From Roseobacter weihaiensis (GTDB lineage Bacteria; Pseudomonadota; Alphaproteobacteria; Rhodobacterales; Rhodobacteraceae): a stretch of DNA of 35,289 bases. The notes under the pieces were generated by a model that was not told where the DNA came from, did not search any database, and saw only the letters and a program-made list of their open reading frames with translations. Below, piece after piece: positions 1-9,785 of the stretch. Location of the stretch: positions 1 to 35,289 of the forward strand of contig NZ_JACNMO010000038.1 of assembly GCF_020622345.1 (NCBI RefSeq). Reading direction: 5' to 3'. Made by a program: the position numbers and the translations under genes. Each line of letters starts with the position of its first letter. The stretch's first letter is position 1.

Positions 1-43
1 AGTCGTAAAACAACCGCGCTGGAGCTTCCTCAACACCCATCAT
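1..43 (-). CDS. Transposase, N-terminal 14 codons only (runs off left edge), probably IS1182-like
   Basis: A minus-strand ATG at 43-41 is preceded at good spacing by a GGAGGG ribosome binding site (about 52-58). The visible peptide is MMGVEEAPARLFYD. From memory, IS1182-type transposases open with a similar MMG..E....LFY pattern and continue with a VP-DH-LLR stretch that would lie outside this window. The family call therefore rests on 14 residues. What is directly seen is a good start signal and an open frame to the window edge. Confidence 0.45.
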   Translation of the reverse strand, partial: MMGVEEAPARLFYD

Positions 44-340
44 CGTCAAATCCCTCCTCATCTTACAATAGGAAGCGAAGCAAACGACTTGGCCCAAAGC
101 AACTCCGACTTCTTCAACAAAATAAGCCCAACCTCGTTGATTGCTGCGCCACAGCAGATGTCCGGTCATGATTTGGTCGTGAAAACAATCTGCAACGTCG
201 ACGATACCGTAAATCTGGGGACGGCAGTTCTGATGAAGCTTCGGTCACATTTGCATCGCAGATTGCAGAGCGAGAACAGGACACCCCCGACGGCACGTTG
301 AGTGCTGCGCGCCGAGAAGGAGAGCATTCATACGCACCAT
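44..340. other. Intergenic stretch, probably containing one end of the left-edge insertion sequence
   Basis: No supported gene. The segment GACTTCTTCAACAAAAT at about 107-123 resembles the terminal sequences of several roseobacter insertion sequences from memory, so the left-edge element may end near here. I could not identify a target duplication or the matching inverted repeat. The rest also holds the region downstream of the LacI-type gene, with no clear terminator. Confidence 0.25.
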
Positions 341-1363
341 CTAAGTGGTCTGCCCAATCCGTAGATTTGCCGGAAGCTCGATTTTGTGTTCAGCGGTGTT
401 ATTCTCCGGCTGCATCAACCAACGCGCAGCGGCAATCCCGATGTCAAAACGAGGTGTCACTGTCGTTGTCACCAGCTTTGGCAATGCCGAGAGAAAGGCA
501 AGACCGTTGAAGCCCGCCAAGGCAATCTCGTCCGGAACGGGAATGGCTTCAGCAAGGCAATGCATCAGACCACCGGCGGCCAAGTCGTCGTTCGCATAGT
601 AAATCGCACTCGGCGGGTGATCCTGTTGCATAAGCCTGTTCGTAACAGCCCGGCCAATATCCATCGAAGAGGCCTCCTCTGATGTCTCGACCGCCACAAT
701 CTGCGCACCCGCTTCGTTGATGATCCTCGCGAAGGCTTCAAATCGCTTCGTCGCCCGCAGATCAAGACCCCCCTGACTTCCGACATAGCCAAAGGTTCTG
801 TACCCACGATCAATCAGGTGCTTGGCCATGTCCTCACCGGCCTTGATGTGCGAAAACCCGAAACAGGCGGAGATCGGATCGCCATCCGTGTCCATGATCT
901 CGGCCACCCGAACACCCGTCTGGGCAACAATCTTTCGCAGCGATGCCGTGTGTTCCAGACCGGGGAGAATCAGACCGCGCGGGCGCCAGGACAACAGGTC
1001 AAAAACCAGATCCTCTTCTGCATCCAGCGAATACTCTGACACGCCGAAAACCGGTCTCAGACCGCTCTCATCAAGGGTCGCACTGATCCCCGACAGCACC
1101 TCGGTGAAGACCCGGTTCTGCATCGTGGGCACAACGACCCCGACGATCGGATTGTCGTAGGAGGCGTTGCCCCCGGCAAGCCTGTTGTGCACGTATCCAA
1201 TCTCGCGGGCTGCCGTAACAACCTCTTTTCTCACATCTTTTGAGATGTAGCCCGAACCACGCATCACCCGCGAGACCGTCATTTGGCTGACACCGGCAAC
1301 CCGGGCAACGTCGTGCATGGTTGGTTGCGTCTTCTTAGAGTTTCGGGAGCGCCGCTTGACCAT
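341..1363 (-). CDS. LacI-family transcriptional regulator, probable repressor of the tetronate operon
   Basis: A 340-residue protein with the standard LacI layout. The N-terminal helix-turn-helix reads MHDVARVAGVSQMTVSRVM (residues about 16-34), followed by the hinge helix region and a periplasmic-binding-protein-like sensor domain (about 70-335) containing IYYANDDLAAGG and IALAGFNGLA segments typical of the family. Translation could start at the annotated ATG or at the internal ATG at residue 16, which directly begins the helix-turn-helix. It is transcribed divergently from the transporter operon, and a paired palindromic operator lies between them. By analogy with family members it should bind those sites and release them when a sugar-acid effector is present. 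The effector is inferred only from the neighbouring catabolic genes. Confidence 0.93.
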   Translation of the reverse strand: MVKRRSRNSKKTQPTMHDVARVAGVSQMTVSRVMRGSGYISKDVRKEVVTAAREIGYVHNRLAGGNASYDNPIVGVVVPTMQNRVFTEVLSGISATLDESGLRPVFGVSEYSLDAEEDLVFDLLSWRPRGLILPGLEHTASLRKIVAQTGVRVAEIMDTDGDPISACFGFSHIKAGEDMAKHLIDRGYRTFGYVGSQGGLDLRATKRFEAFARIINEAGAQIVAVETSEEASSMDIGRAVTNRLMQQDHPPSAIYYANDDLAAGGLMHCLAEAIPVPDEIALAGFNGLAFLSALPKLVTTTVTPRFDIGIAAARWLMQPENNTAEHKIELPANLRIGQTT

Positions 1364-1389
1364 ATCGGGTGCGTCTTTCGATTCATTGC

Positions 1390-1419
1390 TTGACGCATGT
1401 TTATGTAAACACTTATGGT
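1390..1419 (+). promoter_or_regulatory. Candidate sigma-70 promoter of the tetronate operon
   Basis: TTGACG (1390-1395) and TATGGT (1414-1419) are separated by 18 bases. The first matches the -35 consensus at five of six positions and the second matches the -10 consensus at four of six. The left operator core lies inside the spacer, so a bound LacI-type protein would block polymerase. No transcription start is known. Confidence 0.4.
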
Positions 1420-1448
1420 CAACGCAATGTGTTTACGTAAACATGCGT
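1393..1448. promoter_or_regulatory. Double LacI-type operator (two palindromes arranged as an inverted repeat)
   Basis: Two 14-base palindromes, TGTTTATGTAAACA (1398-1411) and TGTTTACGTAAACA (1430-1443), have centres 32 bases apart, about three helical turns. The right one is a perfect palindrome. The flanks match too: the 20-base arms 1393-1412 and 1429-1448 are reverse complements with a single mismatch. The TTTACGTAAA core resembles binding sites of LacI-family regulators. The position between a LacI-type gene and a divergent operon makes it the natural target of that regulator. Confidence 0.8.
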
Positions 1449-1500
1449 TGCACAGGAGACCGGATTATAATGTCGGCGGGTCCACCGCCAGGGAGGGAAA

Positions 1501-2580
1501 ATGAAGAAACTGCTGCTTAGCTCGGCAATCGCCGTGGCATCCGCGGGCGTTGCATTTGCGGATACCTATCGCCCGGAGTGCTTTGCACCGGCGCCCGGCA
1601 CATCAACAATATCGTATGATGCAAAGGACGGGCCCTACAAGCTTGCCTTCGTCAACGGGTTTGCCGGTAATGACTGGCGCATCCAGGCGATCCAGTCTGC
1701 CAAGGCCTGGGCCGCGCGGCCCGAGAATGCGGATAAGATCGATGAATTCACCGTTGTGTCCGTCGGCAACGACAGCGCGGCACAGATCGCCGCCATCGAC
1801 AACTTCATTGCTGCGGGATACGACGCGATCACTTTCATCGCGGTGAACCCCACTGCGTTCGAGCCGGTCATTCGCCGTGCCGAACGCGCAGGCACCGTTC
1901 TGGTACCCTTTGACAATGTGCTGGACACCGACAAAGTTGTTCAGATCAACGAAAGCCAAATGGAGCTTGGCGCGCTCAAGGCCCAGACCGTGATGGATAT
2001 ACTCGGCGGTGAGGCTGACAAGATCCTGATGGTCAACGGCTTGCCGGGCAACGCCACCGACCGCGACCGCCGCCTTGGCATGATGAGCGTGCTGGAACAG
2101 GTGGATGGCCTTGAGATCGTCGAAGTCGTCGGCAACTGGGACACCGGCACCAGCCAGAAAGTGGTTGCGGACGCGCTGGCAACGCATGGTGAGTTCGACG
2201 CGGTCGTGTCACAGCACGGCTCTGCAGGCTCGATCAACGCGATGCAAGCCGCAGGTCACCCGATCGTTCCAATGGGGGTTGATGGTGAAAACGGCGTACG
2301 TATGCTGATGAGTGATCTTGGCATTCCGGGCGTCTCTGCCAGCCAGGCCCCTGCCATGTCGGCGATTGCGCTGGAAGCGGCTGTCGCCCTTCTTGAAGGC
2401 AATGAGCTGCCGCAGACAGTCTTTCTGCCGATTCCGCAGGTCAACGCCGCCGATCTCGAGGCAGGGGTGAACTTCTTCCCCGATCTGCCGAAGTCCTTCA
2501 ATACCGGGACAGGCTTTGTGGAGTGTTTTGAGCCCTTTACACCCCAAGAGCTCCTGGGCCAGTCGCCTGACAACACCTGA
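1501..2580 (+). CDS. Periplasmic sugar/sugar-acid-binding protein of a CUT2-type ABC importer
   Basis: A 359-residue exported protein. It starts with a clear signal peptide (MKK, a hydrophobic stretch, cleavage likely after VAFA at residue 20) and continues as a two-lobed ribose-binding-type domain (Peripla_BP_4). Typical segments include GNDWRIQ, NFIAAGYDAI, and later GVDGENGVR in the hinge region. The ATG has a GGGAGGG ribosome binding site at 1491-1497. It is the first gene of the operon and should deliver substrate to the membrane permeases encoded downstream. The downstream enzymes suggest a four-carbon sugar acid or its lactone as ligand, but ribose-type binding proteins vary widely in ligand, so this is inference. 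Confidence 0.9.
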   Translation: MKKLLLSSAIAVASAGVAFADTYRPECFAPAPGTSTISYDAKDGPYKLAFVNGFAGNDWRIQAIQSAKAWAARPENADKIDEFTVVSVGNDSAAQIAAIDNFIAAGYDAITFIAVNPTAFEPVIRRAERAGTVLVPFDNVLDTDKVVQINESQMELGALKAQTVMDILGGEADKILMVNGLPGNATDRDRRLGMMSVLEQVDGLEIVEVVGNWDTGTSQKVVADALATHGEFDAVVSQHGSAGSINAMQAAGHPIVPMGVDGENGVRMLMSDLGIPGVSASQAPAMSAIALEAAVALLEGNELPQTVFLPIPQVNAADLEAGVNFFPDLPKSFNTGTGFVECFEPFTPQELLGQSPDNT

Positions 2581-2599
2581 GGTCTAAGGCCTCTCACGC

Positions 2600-2625
2600 G
2601 GCGGCGCGTCAAGACACCTGCCGCC
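2600..2625 (+). promoter_or_regulatory. Intercistronic hairpin between binding-protein and ATPase genes
   Basis: GGCGGC (2600-2605) pairs with GCCGCC (2620-2625) across a 14-base loop. No T-run follows, so it is not a classical terminator. Hairpins at this place in importer operons commonly protect the upstream mRNA so that more binding protein than ATPase is made. That role is inferred from position only. Confidence 0.35.
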
Positions 2626-2646
2626 ACGCCCTTTATGGTAAGCATC

Positions 2647-4156
<1,510 letters not shown>

Positions 4157-4164
<8 letters not shown>

Positions 4165-5119
4165 CTACATGCGATCCAACCGCCGCGAGGTGATCGCGGG
4201 CGTCGTGCTCATCGCACTCCTCGCCGCCTATCTTGGCAGCCATCCGCGCGGCGCCTCGACCTACGTGATGACGATCTGGGCCAATCAATGTCTGATCCTT
4301 GGCCTTGCCGCCTGCGCGCAGTTCTTTGCCGTCGTCGTCCGGGGGATCGACCTTTCGGTCGGTGCAGTTATGGCACTGACCAATTGCGTCGCGTCTTATC
4401 TGCTTGACGGCTCTGCAGTCGGCATTGCCGTCGGGATGCTGGCCGTGGTCGCCACCGGAGCGCTTTGCGGCCTGTTGAACGGCATGATCGTTGTTTACGG
4501 CCGCATTCAACCCATCGTCGTGACACTGGCCACGGCGTCGATCTTTGTCGGTATCGCTCTTCTTTTGCGACCAACACCGGGTGGTGCGGTGAATTATGAT
4601 CTTGCAGATGCCATGACGCTTGATCTTCTGGGCATCCCCACGGCCCTGATCATCACTGTCGTCGCAGTGATCGGGTTCTGGCTGCCCTTCAGACGCACGG
4701 GGCTCGGCCTTGGGCTCTATGCGCTTGGCTCATCGGAGCAGGCAGCGTTTCAATCCGGGATCGACACCAGGTTCATCCGCCTGGCCGCCTTTACGCTGGC
4801 AGGGTTGTTCGGAGGGCTTGCGGGGCTCTTCTACAGCTTCGTGACCACCACGGGTGATGCCGGGATCGCGGCAGGTTTCACGTTGAATTCCATCGCCGCC
4901 GTTGTTCTGGGAGGGGTTCTGCTGCGCGGGGGGGTCGGCTCGCTGATCGGAGCCTTGGCGGGCGCCTTTATCCTGAAAACAATCGCATCGCTGATGTTCT
5001 TTTCGGGCATTCCTTCCCTCGCGCAGCCCCTTTTCGAAGGGATGATCCTGGCCGCCGCCATCGCGATCGGCGGGGCCGACGTGCTGCGCGCACGCAACAA
5101 GCTGGAGGTCTTTTCCTGA
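4157..5119 (+). CDS. Sugar ABC transporter permease (first)
   Basis: A 320-residue hydrophobic integral membrane protein of the RbsC/BPD_transp_2 type, with about eight to ten predicted membrane spans and the conserved cytoplasmic loop around GIDLSVGAVMALTN (about 55-68) and GLGLYALGSSEQAAFQSG (about 182-199). It begins with an 8-base overlap with the ATPase gene and ends with a 1-base overlap with the second permease. It should form a heterodimer with that protein as the channel of the importer. Confidence 0.92.
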
Positions 5120-6063
5120 TGCTCCGCACAGTCTCAATCGACAGCCTGATGCCCTATATCGGCGTCGTCCTCCTGGTCATCGCGGGCAGCTTCTTCTTTC
5201 CACAGGTCCTCAGTGCGGGCTATCTGTCACAGCAGTTGCAAATCGCGGCTTTTCTCGGTCTGCTCGCCACGGGTGCGACCATCGTCATTCTTCTTGGGCA
5301 TATCGACCTGTCGGTGCCATGGGTGCTGACCGGTGCCGCCATCCTGTCGACGGCTCTGGTCGGGTCCGGCAACCCGGTGCTCAGTGCCATCGCCGTGCCT
5401 GCGGCACTTGCGTTCGGGGCGCTGATCGGGATCGTCAACGGCATCGGTGTGGCGATCCTGCGCATCCCGTCCATGGTATGGACGCTGGCGGTCAATTCGA
5501 TGCTGCTGGGCCTTGCCGTGCTCAATACCGGTGGCTTCAACCCCAGAGGGGAAGCGAGCCCACTGATGATCGCCATGGCATCGGGCGATATTCTCGGCCT
5601 GCCGATCAGCTTCCTGATCTGGATCGCACTTTCCATTGCCCTCGCCGGTTTCCTGACCCGCACGCCCTTCGGGCGATATCTGCGGTCTATCGGGTTCAAC
5701 GAAAAGGCCACGTTCCTGTCTGGTGTCTCCACGCCGTCCGTCGTCTTCACGGCCTTCGCGATCGCCGGCATGTGCTCGGCGCTTGGGGGTGTCATGCTGG
5801 CGGGCTACGCCAATCAGGCCTACCAGAGCATGGGCGATCCGTTCCTGCTGCCGACCATCGCCGCAGTGGTGATTGGCGGCACGTCGATCCTCGGGGGGCG
5901 CGGCGGACTTTTCGGCACAATCGGTGGTGCGCTTTTTATCACCCTGCTCACATCGATCCTTTCGGTGATGCAAATCGAGGACGCCTGGCGTAACATCATC
6001 TTCGGGACGATCATCCTCGTGATGCTGCTGTTTCAGACCCTTCGGAAAGGAGCCGCCGCATGA
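5119..6063 (+). CDS. Sugar ABC transporter permease (second)
   Basis: A 314-residue membrane protein of the same family as the preceding gene. It carries the family segment GHIDLSVPWVLTGAA (about 55-69) and the coupling loop RTPFGRYLRSIGFNEKA (about 180-196), as well as a glycine-rich GGTSILGGRGG segment near the C-terminus. Start and stop overlap the neighbours (TGATG and ATGA). Two different permeases in one operon indicate a heterodimeric channel, rather than the homodimer seen in ribose systems. Confidence 0.92.
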   Translation: MLRTVSIDSLMPYIGVVLLVIAGSFFFPQVLSAGYLSQQLQIAAFLGLLATGATIVILLGHIDLSVPWVLTGAAILSTALVGSGNPVLSAIAVPAALAFGALIGIVNGIGVAILRIPSMVWTLAVNSMLLGLAVLNTGGFNPRGEASPLMIAMASGDILGLPISFLIWIALSIALAGFLTRTPFGRYLRSIGFNEKATFLSGVSTPSVVFTAFAIAGMCSALGGVMLAGYANQAYQSMGDPFLLPTIAAVVIGGTSILGGRGGLFGTIGGALFITLLTSILSVMQIEDAWRNIIFGTIILVMLLFQTLRKGAAA

Positions 6064-7016
6064 ACGCCCCCCGCTTTGTCACGGTTGATCCGCTGTTTGA
6101 AGATCTCGTCGATACATCCCGTCCACCCGAACAGATCGCCGAGGGCTGCATCTGGACAGAAGGCCCTGTCTGGCTGGGTGGCCAGCTTTTCTTCAACGAC
6201 ATCCCCAACAAACGCATGATGCGCTGGAGCGAAACCTCCGGGGTAGAGGTCGCATTGGAGAACAGCGAGTTTGCCAATGGCAACACGCTCGATCCGGAGG
6301 GGCGGATGGTGTCCTGCGAACATGGCGGGCGCCGTGTGATCCGACGGCCCAACCCGATGGATGCAGGCGCGGTCGAGGTCATTGCGGAGCGTTTTCAAGG
6401 TAAACGGCTGAATTCCCCCAATGACGTAGTCGTCCGCTCGGATGGCTCGGTCTGGTTTACCGACCCGCCCTATGGCATCAACTCCAACATCGAAGGCTAC
6501 CCGGCCGAGAGCGAGATCGGCGGCTGCTATGTCTTTTGCGCCACGCCAGACGGCATGCTCCACGCCGTGGCCACGGACTTTGACAAGCCGAACGGTCTTG
6601 CGTTTTCACCGGATGAGACCCGCCTTTACGTGGCCGATTCCGGCGCGATCAAGGGCGCAAGTTTTCCCGGCATCGACTACAATTTACCCCATCATATCCG
6701 GGTGTTTGACGTGGGTGGTGTGACGCTGTCCAATCCGCGCGTGTTTGCCGTTGTTGCCCCCGGCGTGCCGGATGGCTTCCGCGTCGATCATGAGGGATAC
6801 ATCTGGACTTCGGCGCTCGATGGCATTCATTGCCTGTCGCCCGAAGGCGCGCTGATTGGAAAAATCTGGCTGCCGCAACAAACGTCCAACATCGGCTTCG
6901 GTGGGCCTGAGGGTCAAACCATGTTCATCACCTCCTCTGACAAGGTTTACCGCGTCGAAAGCACGCGACGTGATGCGGCCCATGCCTTAAGAGACCATAA
7001 AAGGAACCTGTCATGA
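6060..7016 (+). CDS. SMP-30/gluconolactonase-like lactonase
   Basis: A 318-residue six-bladed beta-propeller of the SMP-30/gluconolactonase/LRE family. Family hallmarks are visible: TEGPVWLGGQLFFND near residue 32-46 (metal-ligand glutamate), NSPNDVVVRSDGSVWFTDPP around 118-137, PNGLAFSPDETRLYVADSG around 178-196, and VPDGFRVDHEGYIWTS. These enzymes hydrolyse sugar-acid lactones using a divalent metal held by Glu, Asn and Asp residues. There is no signal peptide, so it is cytoplasmic. It sits in a chain of ATGA overlaps between permease and dehydrogenase. I infer that it opens a lactone, perhaps threonolactone, before oxidation; gluconolactone-type substrates are an alternative. Confidence 0.85.
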   Translation: MNAPRFVTVDPLFEDLVDTSRPPEQIAEGCIWTEGPVWLGGQLFFNDIPNKRMMRWSETSGVEVALENSEFANGNTLDPEGRMVSCEHGGRRVIRRPNPMDAGAVEVIAERFQGKRLNSPNDVVVRSDGSVWFTDPPYGINSNIEGYPAESEIGGCYVFCATPDGMLHAVATDFDKPNGLAFSPDETRLYVADSGAIKGASFPGIDYNLPHHIRVFDVGGVTLSNPRVFAVVAPGVPDGFRVDHEGYIWTSALDGIHCLSPEGALIGKIWLPQQTSNIGFGGPEGQTMFITSSDKVYRVESTRRDAAHALRDHKRNLS

Positions 7017-7912
7017 GCCTGAACATTGCTGTCTTCGGATTGGGGTCGATGGGCTACGGCATGGCCCGGTCGTGCCTGCGCGCCGGCTTTGCCGTGCATG
7101 GGGTCGACGTGATGGCCGAGAACGTCGCGCGTTTTGTCGCCGAAGGTGGCAAGGGCGATCCGGTTGCGGAGGTGGCGCAGTCCCTTGATGCCGTTGTCGT
7201 CGTGGTGCTGAACGCCACACAGGTGGAAAGTGTTCTGTTCGGAGATCAGGCCATCGTGCCGCGCCTGCGTGCTGACACCCTCGTCATGACCTGTGCCACG
7301 GTTCCACCGGAATTTGCCAAGGACATGGAGCAGCGCTGCATGGCGCACGGCATCCATTACCTCGATGCGCCGATCTCGGGCGGGTCGGTGAAGGCGGCCG
7401 AGGGACAGCTCAGCATCATGGCGTCCGGCACTGCTGCGGCCTTCGCAGCAGCCGATCCCATTCTTGACGTCACCGCCGCGACGGTCTTCCGCCTGGGGGA
7501 TGCCGCCGGGGCCGGGTCCGCGATGAAGGCGGTGAACCAACTGCTGGCCGGGGTACATATAGCAACCATGGCCGAAGCGCTCACATTCGGCATGACCCAG
7601 GGCATCGCCCCCAAGACATTCGTCGAGGTCATCACCAAATGCGCGGGCAATTCCTGGATGTTGGAGAACCGCGCACCCCATATTGTCGCAGGCGATTATA
7701 CGCCCCATAGCCAGGTCAACATCTGGCCCAAAGATCTGGGCATCGTTCTGGAAACGGCCAGATCCGCGGGCTTTCATGCCCCGATCACCGAGACGGCGCT
7801 GGCACAATACAAGCGCGCTGTCGACATGGGCCTCGGTCGTGAAGACGATGCCGCCGTCGCAAAGGTCTATGCGGATGAGGCGGGGCTTGTCCTCCCGGGC
7901 ACAGAGCAATGA
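7013..7912 (+). CDS. ltnD: L-threonate dehydrogenase (3-hydroxyisobutyrate dehydrogenase family)
   Basis: A 299-residue beta-hydroxyacid dehydrogenase. The N-terminal Rossmann motif GLGSMGYGMA (residues about 9-18) binds NAD(P). The substrate loop DAPISGGSVKAAEG (about 120-133) and the catalytic-lysine helix GAGSAMKAVNQLL (about 164-176) are intact, followed by the helical C-terminal domain with KDLGIVLETA. Family members of this type in four-carbon acid clusters oxidise L-threonate at C2 to 2-oxotetronate. The assignment to LtnD rather than another hydroxyacid dehydrogenase rests on the three following genes, which form the rest of that pathway. ATGA overlaps join it to both neighbours. Confidence 0.82.
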   Translation: MSLNIAVFGLGSMGYGMARSCLRAGFAVHGVDVMAENVARFVAEGGKGDPVAEVAQSLDAVVVVVLNATQVESVLFGDQAIVPRLRADTLVMTCATVPPEFAKDMEQRCMAHGIHYLDAPISGGSVKAAEGQLSIMASGTAAAFAAADPILDVTAATVFRLGDAAGAGSAMKAVNQLLAGVHIATMAEALTFGMTQGIAPKTFVEVITKCAGNSWMLENRAPHIVAGDYTPHSQVNIWPKDLGIVLETARSAGFHAPITETALAQYKRAVDMGLGREDDAAVAKVYADEAGLVLPGTEQ

Positions 7913-9141
7913 AGCTCGGCTGTATCGGCGACGATTTTACCGGCTCAAGTGATCTGGCCAACACGCTGGCCAAGCAAGGCATGCGGGTGGTGCAGTATTC
8001 GGGCATCCCCAGCGGACCCGCCGCACCAGATGTCGAGGCGGGGGTCGTGGCGCTCAAGTCCCGGTCCATAGCGCCGGACGATGCGGTAGCACAGTCGCTT
8101 GCCGCGCTCGAATGGCTCATGGCGCAAGGCTGCACGCAGTTCTTCTTCAAATACTGCTCCACCTTTGATTCAACGCGCCAAGGCAACATTGGCCCTGTGG
8201 CGGATGCTCTTGCCGATGCGCTGGCGGCGGACCGGGTCATTGTCTGCCCGGCCTTTCCCGGCACCGGGCGCTCGGTCTATCAGGGACATCTGTTCGTGAA
8301 CGACAGGCTCCTCAACGAAAGCGGGATGGAGAACCACCCGCTGACGCCGATGACCGACGCAGACCTGCGACGGTGGATGGCCCCCCAAAGCAAATACGCG
8401 CTTGGCCATGTGGCCGCGCAGACGGTTTTTACCGGTGCAGACGCGATCAGTGCGGCTCTTGATGCGGAACATGCAGCGGGCAAGAGGCACATCGTGGTCG
8501 ATGCGATCCGCGACGAAGACCTGATGCAGATCGGTCGCGCCGCGACCGATCTCAAGCTGGTGACCGGTGGTTCCGGTGTCGCCCTTGGATTGCCCGCCAA
8601 TTTCGGCTGCACACCCGGCACACCGGAATGGGAGCGACAGCCCGGTGCCGCGCTTGCGCTTTCGGGCTCCTGCTCCAACGCAACCCGCACCCAGGTCGCC
8701 TGGCACGCGAGGCGCCATCCCACGCGTGAGGTTCGCGCCGAAGACATCATCGAAGCCAGCGTAACCCCTGCTACCGTGCTCGACTGGGCCTTGGGGGAAA
8801 AGGGCTTGCCGCTGGTTTACAGCTCTGCCGACCCCGAGGTCGTCAAAGCGGTGCAAGACCGCTTTGGGCGCGAGGTCGCTGCCATCGCAATAGAAACCTT
8901 CTTTGCCGATCTGGCCCGTCTTGCAGTGGCCGATGGCGTCACCCGGATCATCACTGCGGGCGGTGAAACATCGGGCGCGGTCGTCGAAGCGCTCGACCTT
9001 GAGGAACTGCGCATCGGACCGGAAATCGACCCCGGCGTGCCAGCGCTGCGGGCGGGCCCACACCTCGTGGTGGCGCTCAAATCGGGGAATTTTGGGGCAG
9101 AGGATTTCTTTCAGAAGGCGGCAGGAGTGCTTGGCACATGA
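7909..9141 (+). CDS. otnK: 3-oxo-tetronate kinase (DUF1537 four-carbon acid sugar kinase)
   Basis: A 410-residue DUF1537 protein. The N-terminal domain opens with GCIGDDFTGSSDLAN (residues 3-17), the substrate-binding signature, and has FKYCSTFDST around 80-89. The C-terminal nucleotide-binding domain shows SGSCSNATRTQ, ITAGGETSGAVVEAL and ALKSGNFGAEDFF. The enzyme phosphorylates 3-oxotetronate at O4 with ATP in the described tetronate pathway. It is placed between the dehydrogenase and the decarboxylase gene with ATGA overlaps on both sides. Other DUF1537 subfamilies act on D-threonate with a PdxA2 partner. No pdxA2 is present here, which favours OtnK. Confidence 0.87.
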   Translation: MKLGCIGDDFTGSSDLANTLAKQGMRVVQYSGIPSGPAAPDVEAGVVALKSRSIAPDDAVAQSLAALEWLMAQGCTQFFFKYCSTFDSTRQGNIGPVADALADALAADRVIVCPAFPGTGRSVYQGHLFVNDRLLNESGMENHPLTPMTDADLRRWMAPQSKYALGHVAAQTVFTGADAISAALDAEHAAGKRHIVVDAIRDEDLMQIGRAATDLKLVTGGSGVALGLPANFGCTPGTPEWERQPGAALALSGSCSNATRTQVAWHARRHPTREVRAEDIIEASVTPATVLDWALGEKGLPLVYSSADPEVVKAVQDRFGREVAAIAIETFFADLARLAVADGVTRIITAGGETSGAVVEALDLEELRIGPEIDPGVPALRAGPHLVVALKSGNFGAEDFFQKAAGVLGT

Positions 9142-9785
9142 GTGAGCGGCAGCTACGAGAGGCGATCTGCCAGCTTGCCAAATCGCTTTATGATCGCGGT
9201 CTGACCCATGGCTCCACCGGTAACATCTCCTCGCGCACCGAAGATGGCGGGCTTCTCGTGTCACCGACCGGCACCAGCTTTGGCCGACTGGACCCGGCCC
9301 GTCTCAGCCGCTTTGACGCAAAGGGGCGCCTGATCGACGGCGATCCGCCCACCAAGGAAATGCCGCTTCACACGGCATTTTACGACACGCGCAGCACAGC
9401 GGGCGCCGTGGTCCACCTGCATTCGTGCCATTCCGTTGCCTTGTCGCTTTTGCCTGACAGTGACGTGGACAGCTTCCTGCCACCGCTGACGCCTTATGCG
9501 ATTATGCAATTGGGCCGTGTGAAACTCCTGCCCTTCTTTGTCCCCGGCGATCCGGCCATGGGAGAGGCCGTACGCGGACTTGCCGGAAAACGGGCGGCGG
9601 TGATGCTTGCCAATCACGGCCCTGTGGTTGCGGGCAAAACCGTCGAGGCCGCGTGCAACGCCATCGAAGAATTAGAGGCAACGGCCCGGCTTGCGCTTAT
9701 GATGCGCGGGCTTCCCGCCCGGGTATTGTCGGCGGAGCAAGTATCCCAAGTGATCACGAAATTTGATGTGGAGTGGGACAAATGA
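9138..9785 (+). CDS. otnC: 3-oxo-tetronate 4-phosphate decarboxylase (class II aldolase/adducin family)
   Basis: A 215-residue class II aldolase-fold protein. It has the phosphate-binding segment GSTGNISSR (about 22-30), the metal-binding HLHSCHSV (about 93-100) and ANHGPVVAGK (about 155-164). In the four-carbon acid pathway this protein decarboxylates 3-oxotetronate 4-phosphate to dihydroxyacetone phosphate. It resembles fuculose-phosphate aldolase, the annotation it would receive without context; the preceding OtnK gene makes OtnC the better name. ATGA overlaps at both ends support co-translation. Confidence 0.85.
   Translation: MSERQLREAICQLAKSLYDRGLTHGSTGNISSRTEDGGLLVSPTGTSFGRLDPARLSRFDAKGRLIDGDPPTKEMPLHTAFYDTRSTAGAVVHLHSCHSVALSLLPDSDVDSFLPPLTPYAIMQLGRVKLLPFFVPGDPAMGEAVRGLAGKRAAVMLANHGPVVAGKTVEAACNAIEELEATARLALMMRGLPARVLSAEQVSQVITKFDVEWDK

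Noticed and set aside
5227-5973. Long minus-strand open frame of 248 codons opposite the second permease
   Set aside because: Composition is that of an antisense shadow of a G+C-rich gene (many Arg, Gly, Asp, His). There is no domain, and the permease on the other strand is certain.
6947-7909. Minus-strand open frame of 320 codons opposite ltnD
   Set aside because: It mirrors the dehydrogenase gene almost exactly and reads as low-complexity antisense.
8170-9264. Minus-strand open frame of 364 codons opposite otnK
   Set aside because: It is an antisense shadow of a clearly conserved kinase gene and has no recognisable domain.
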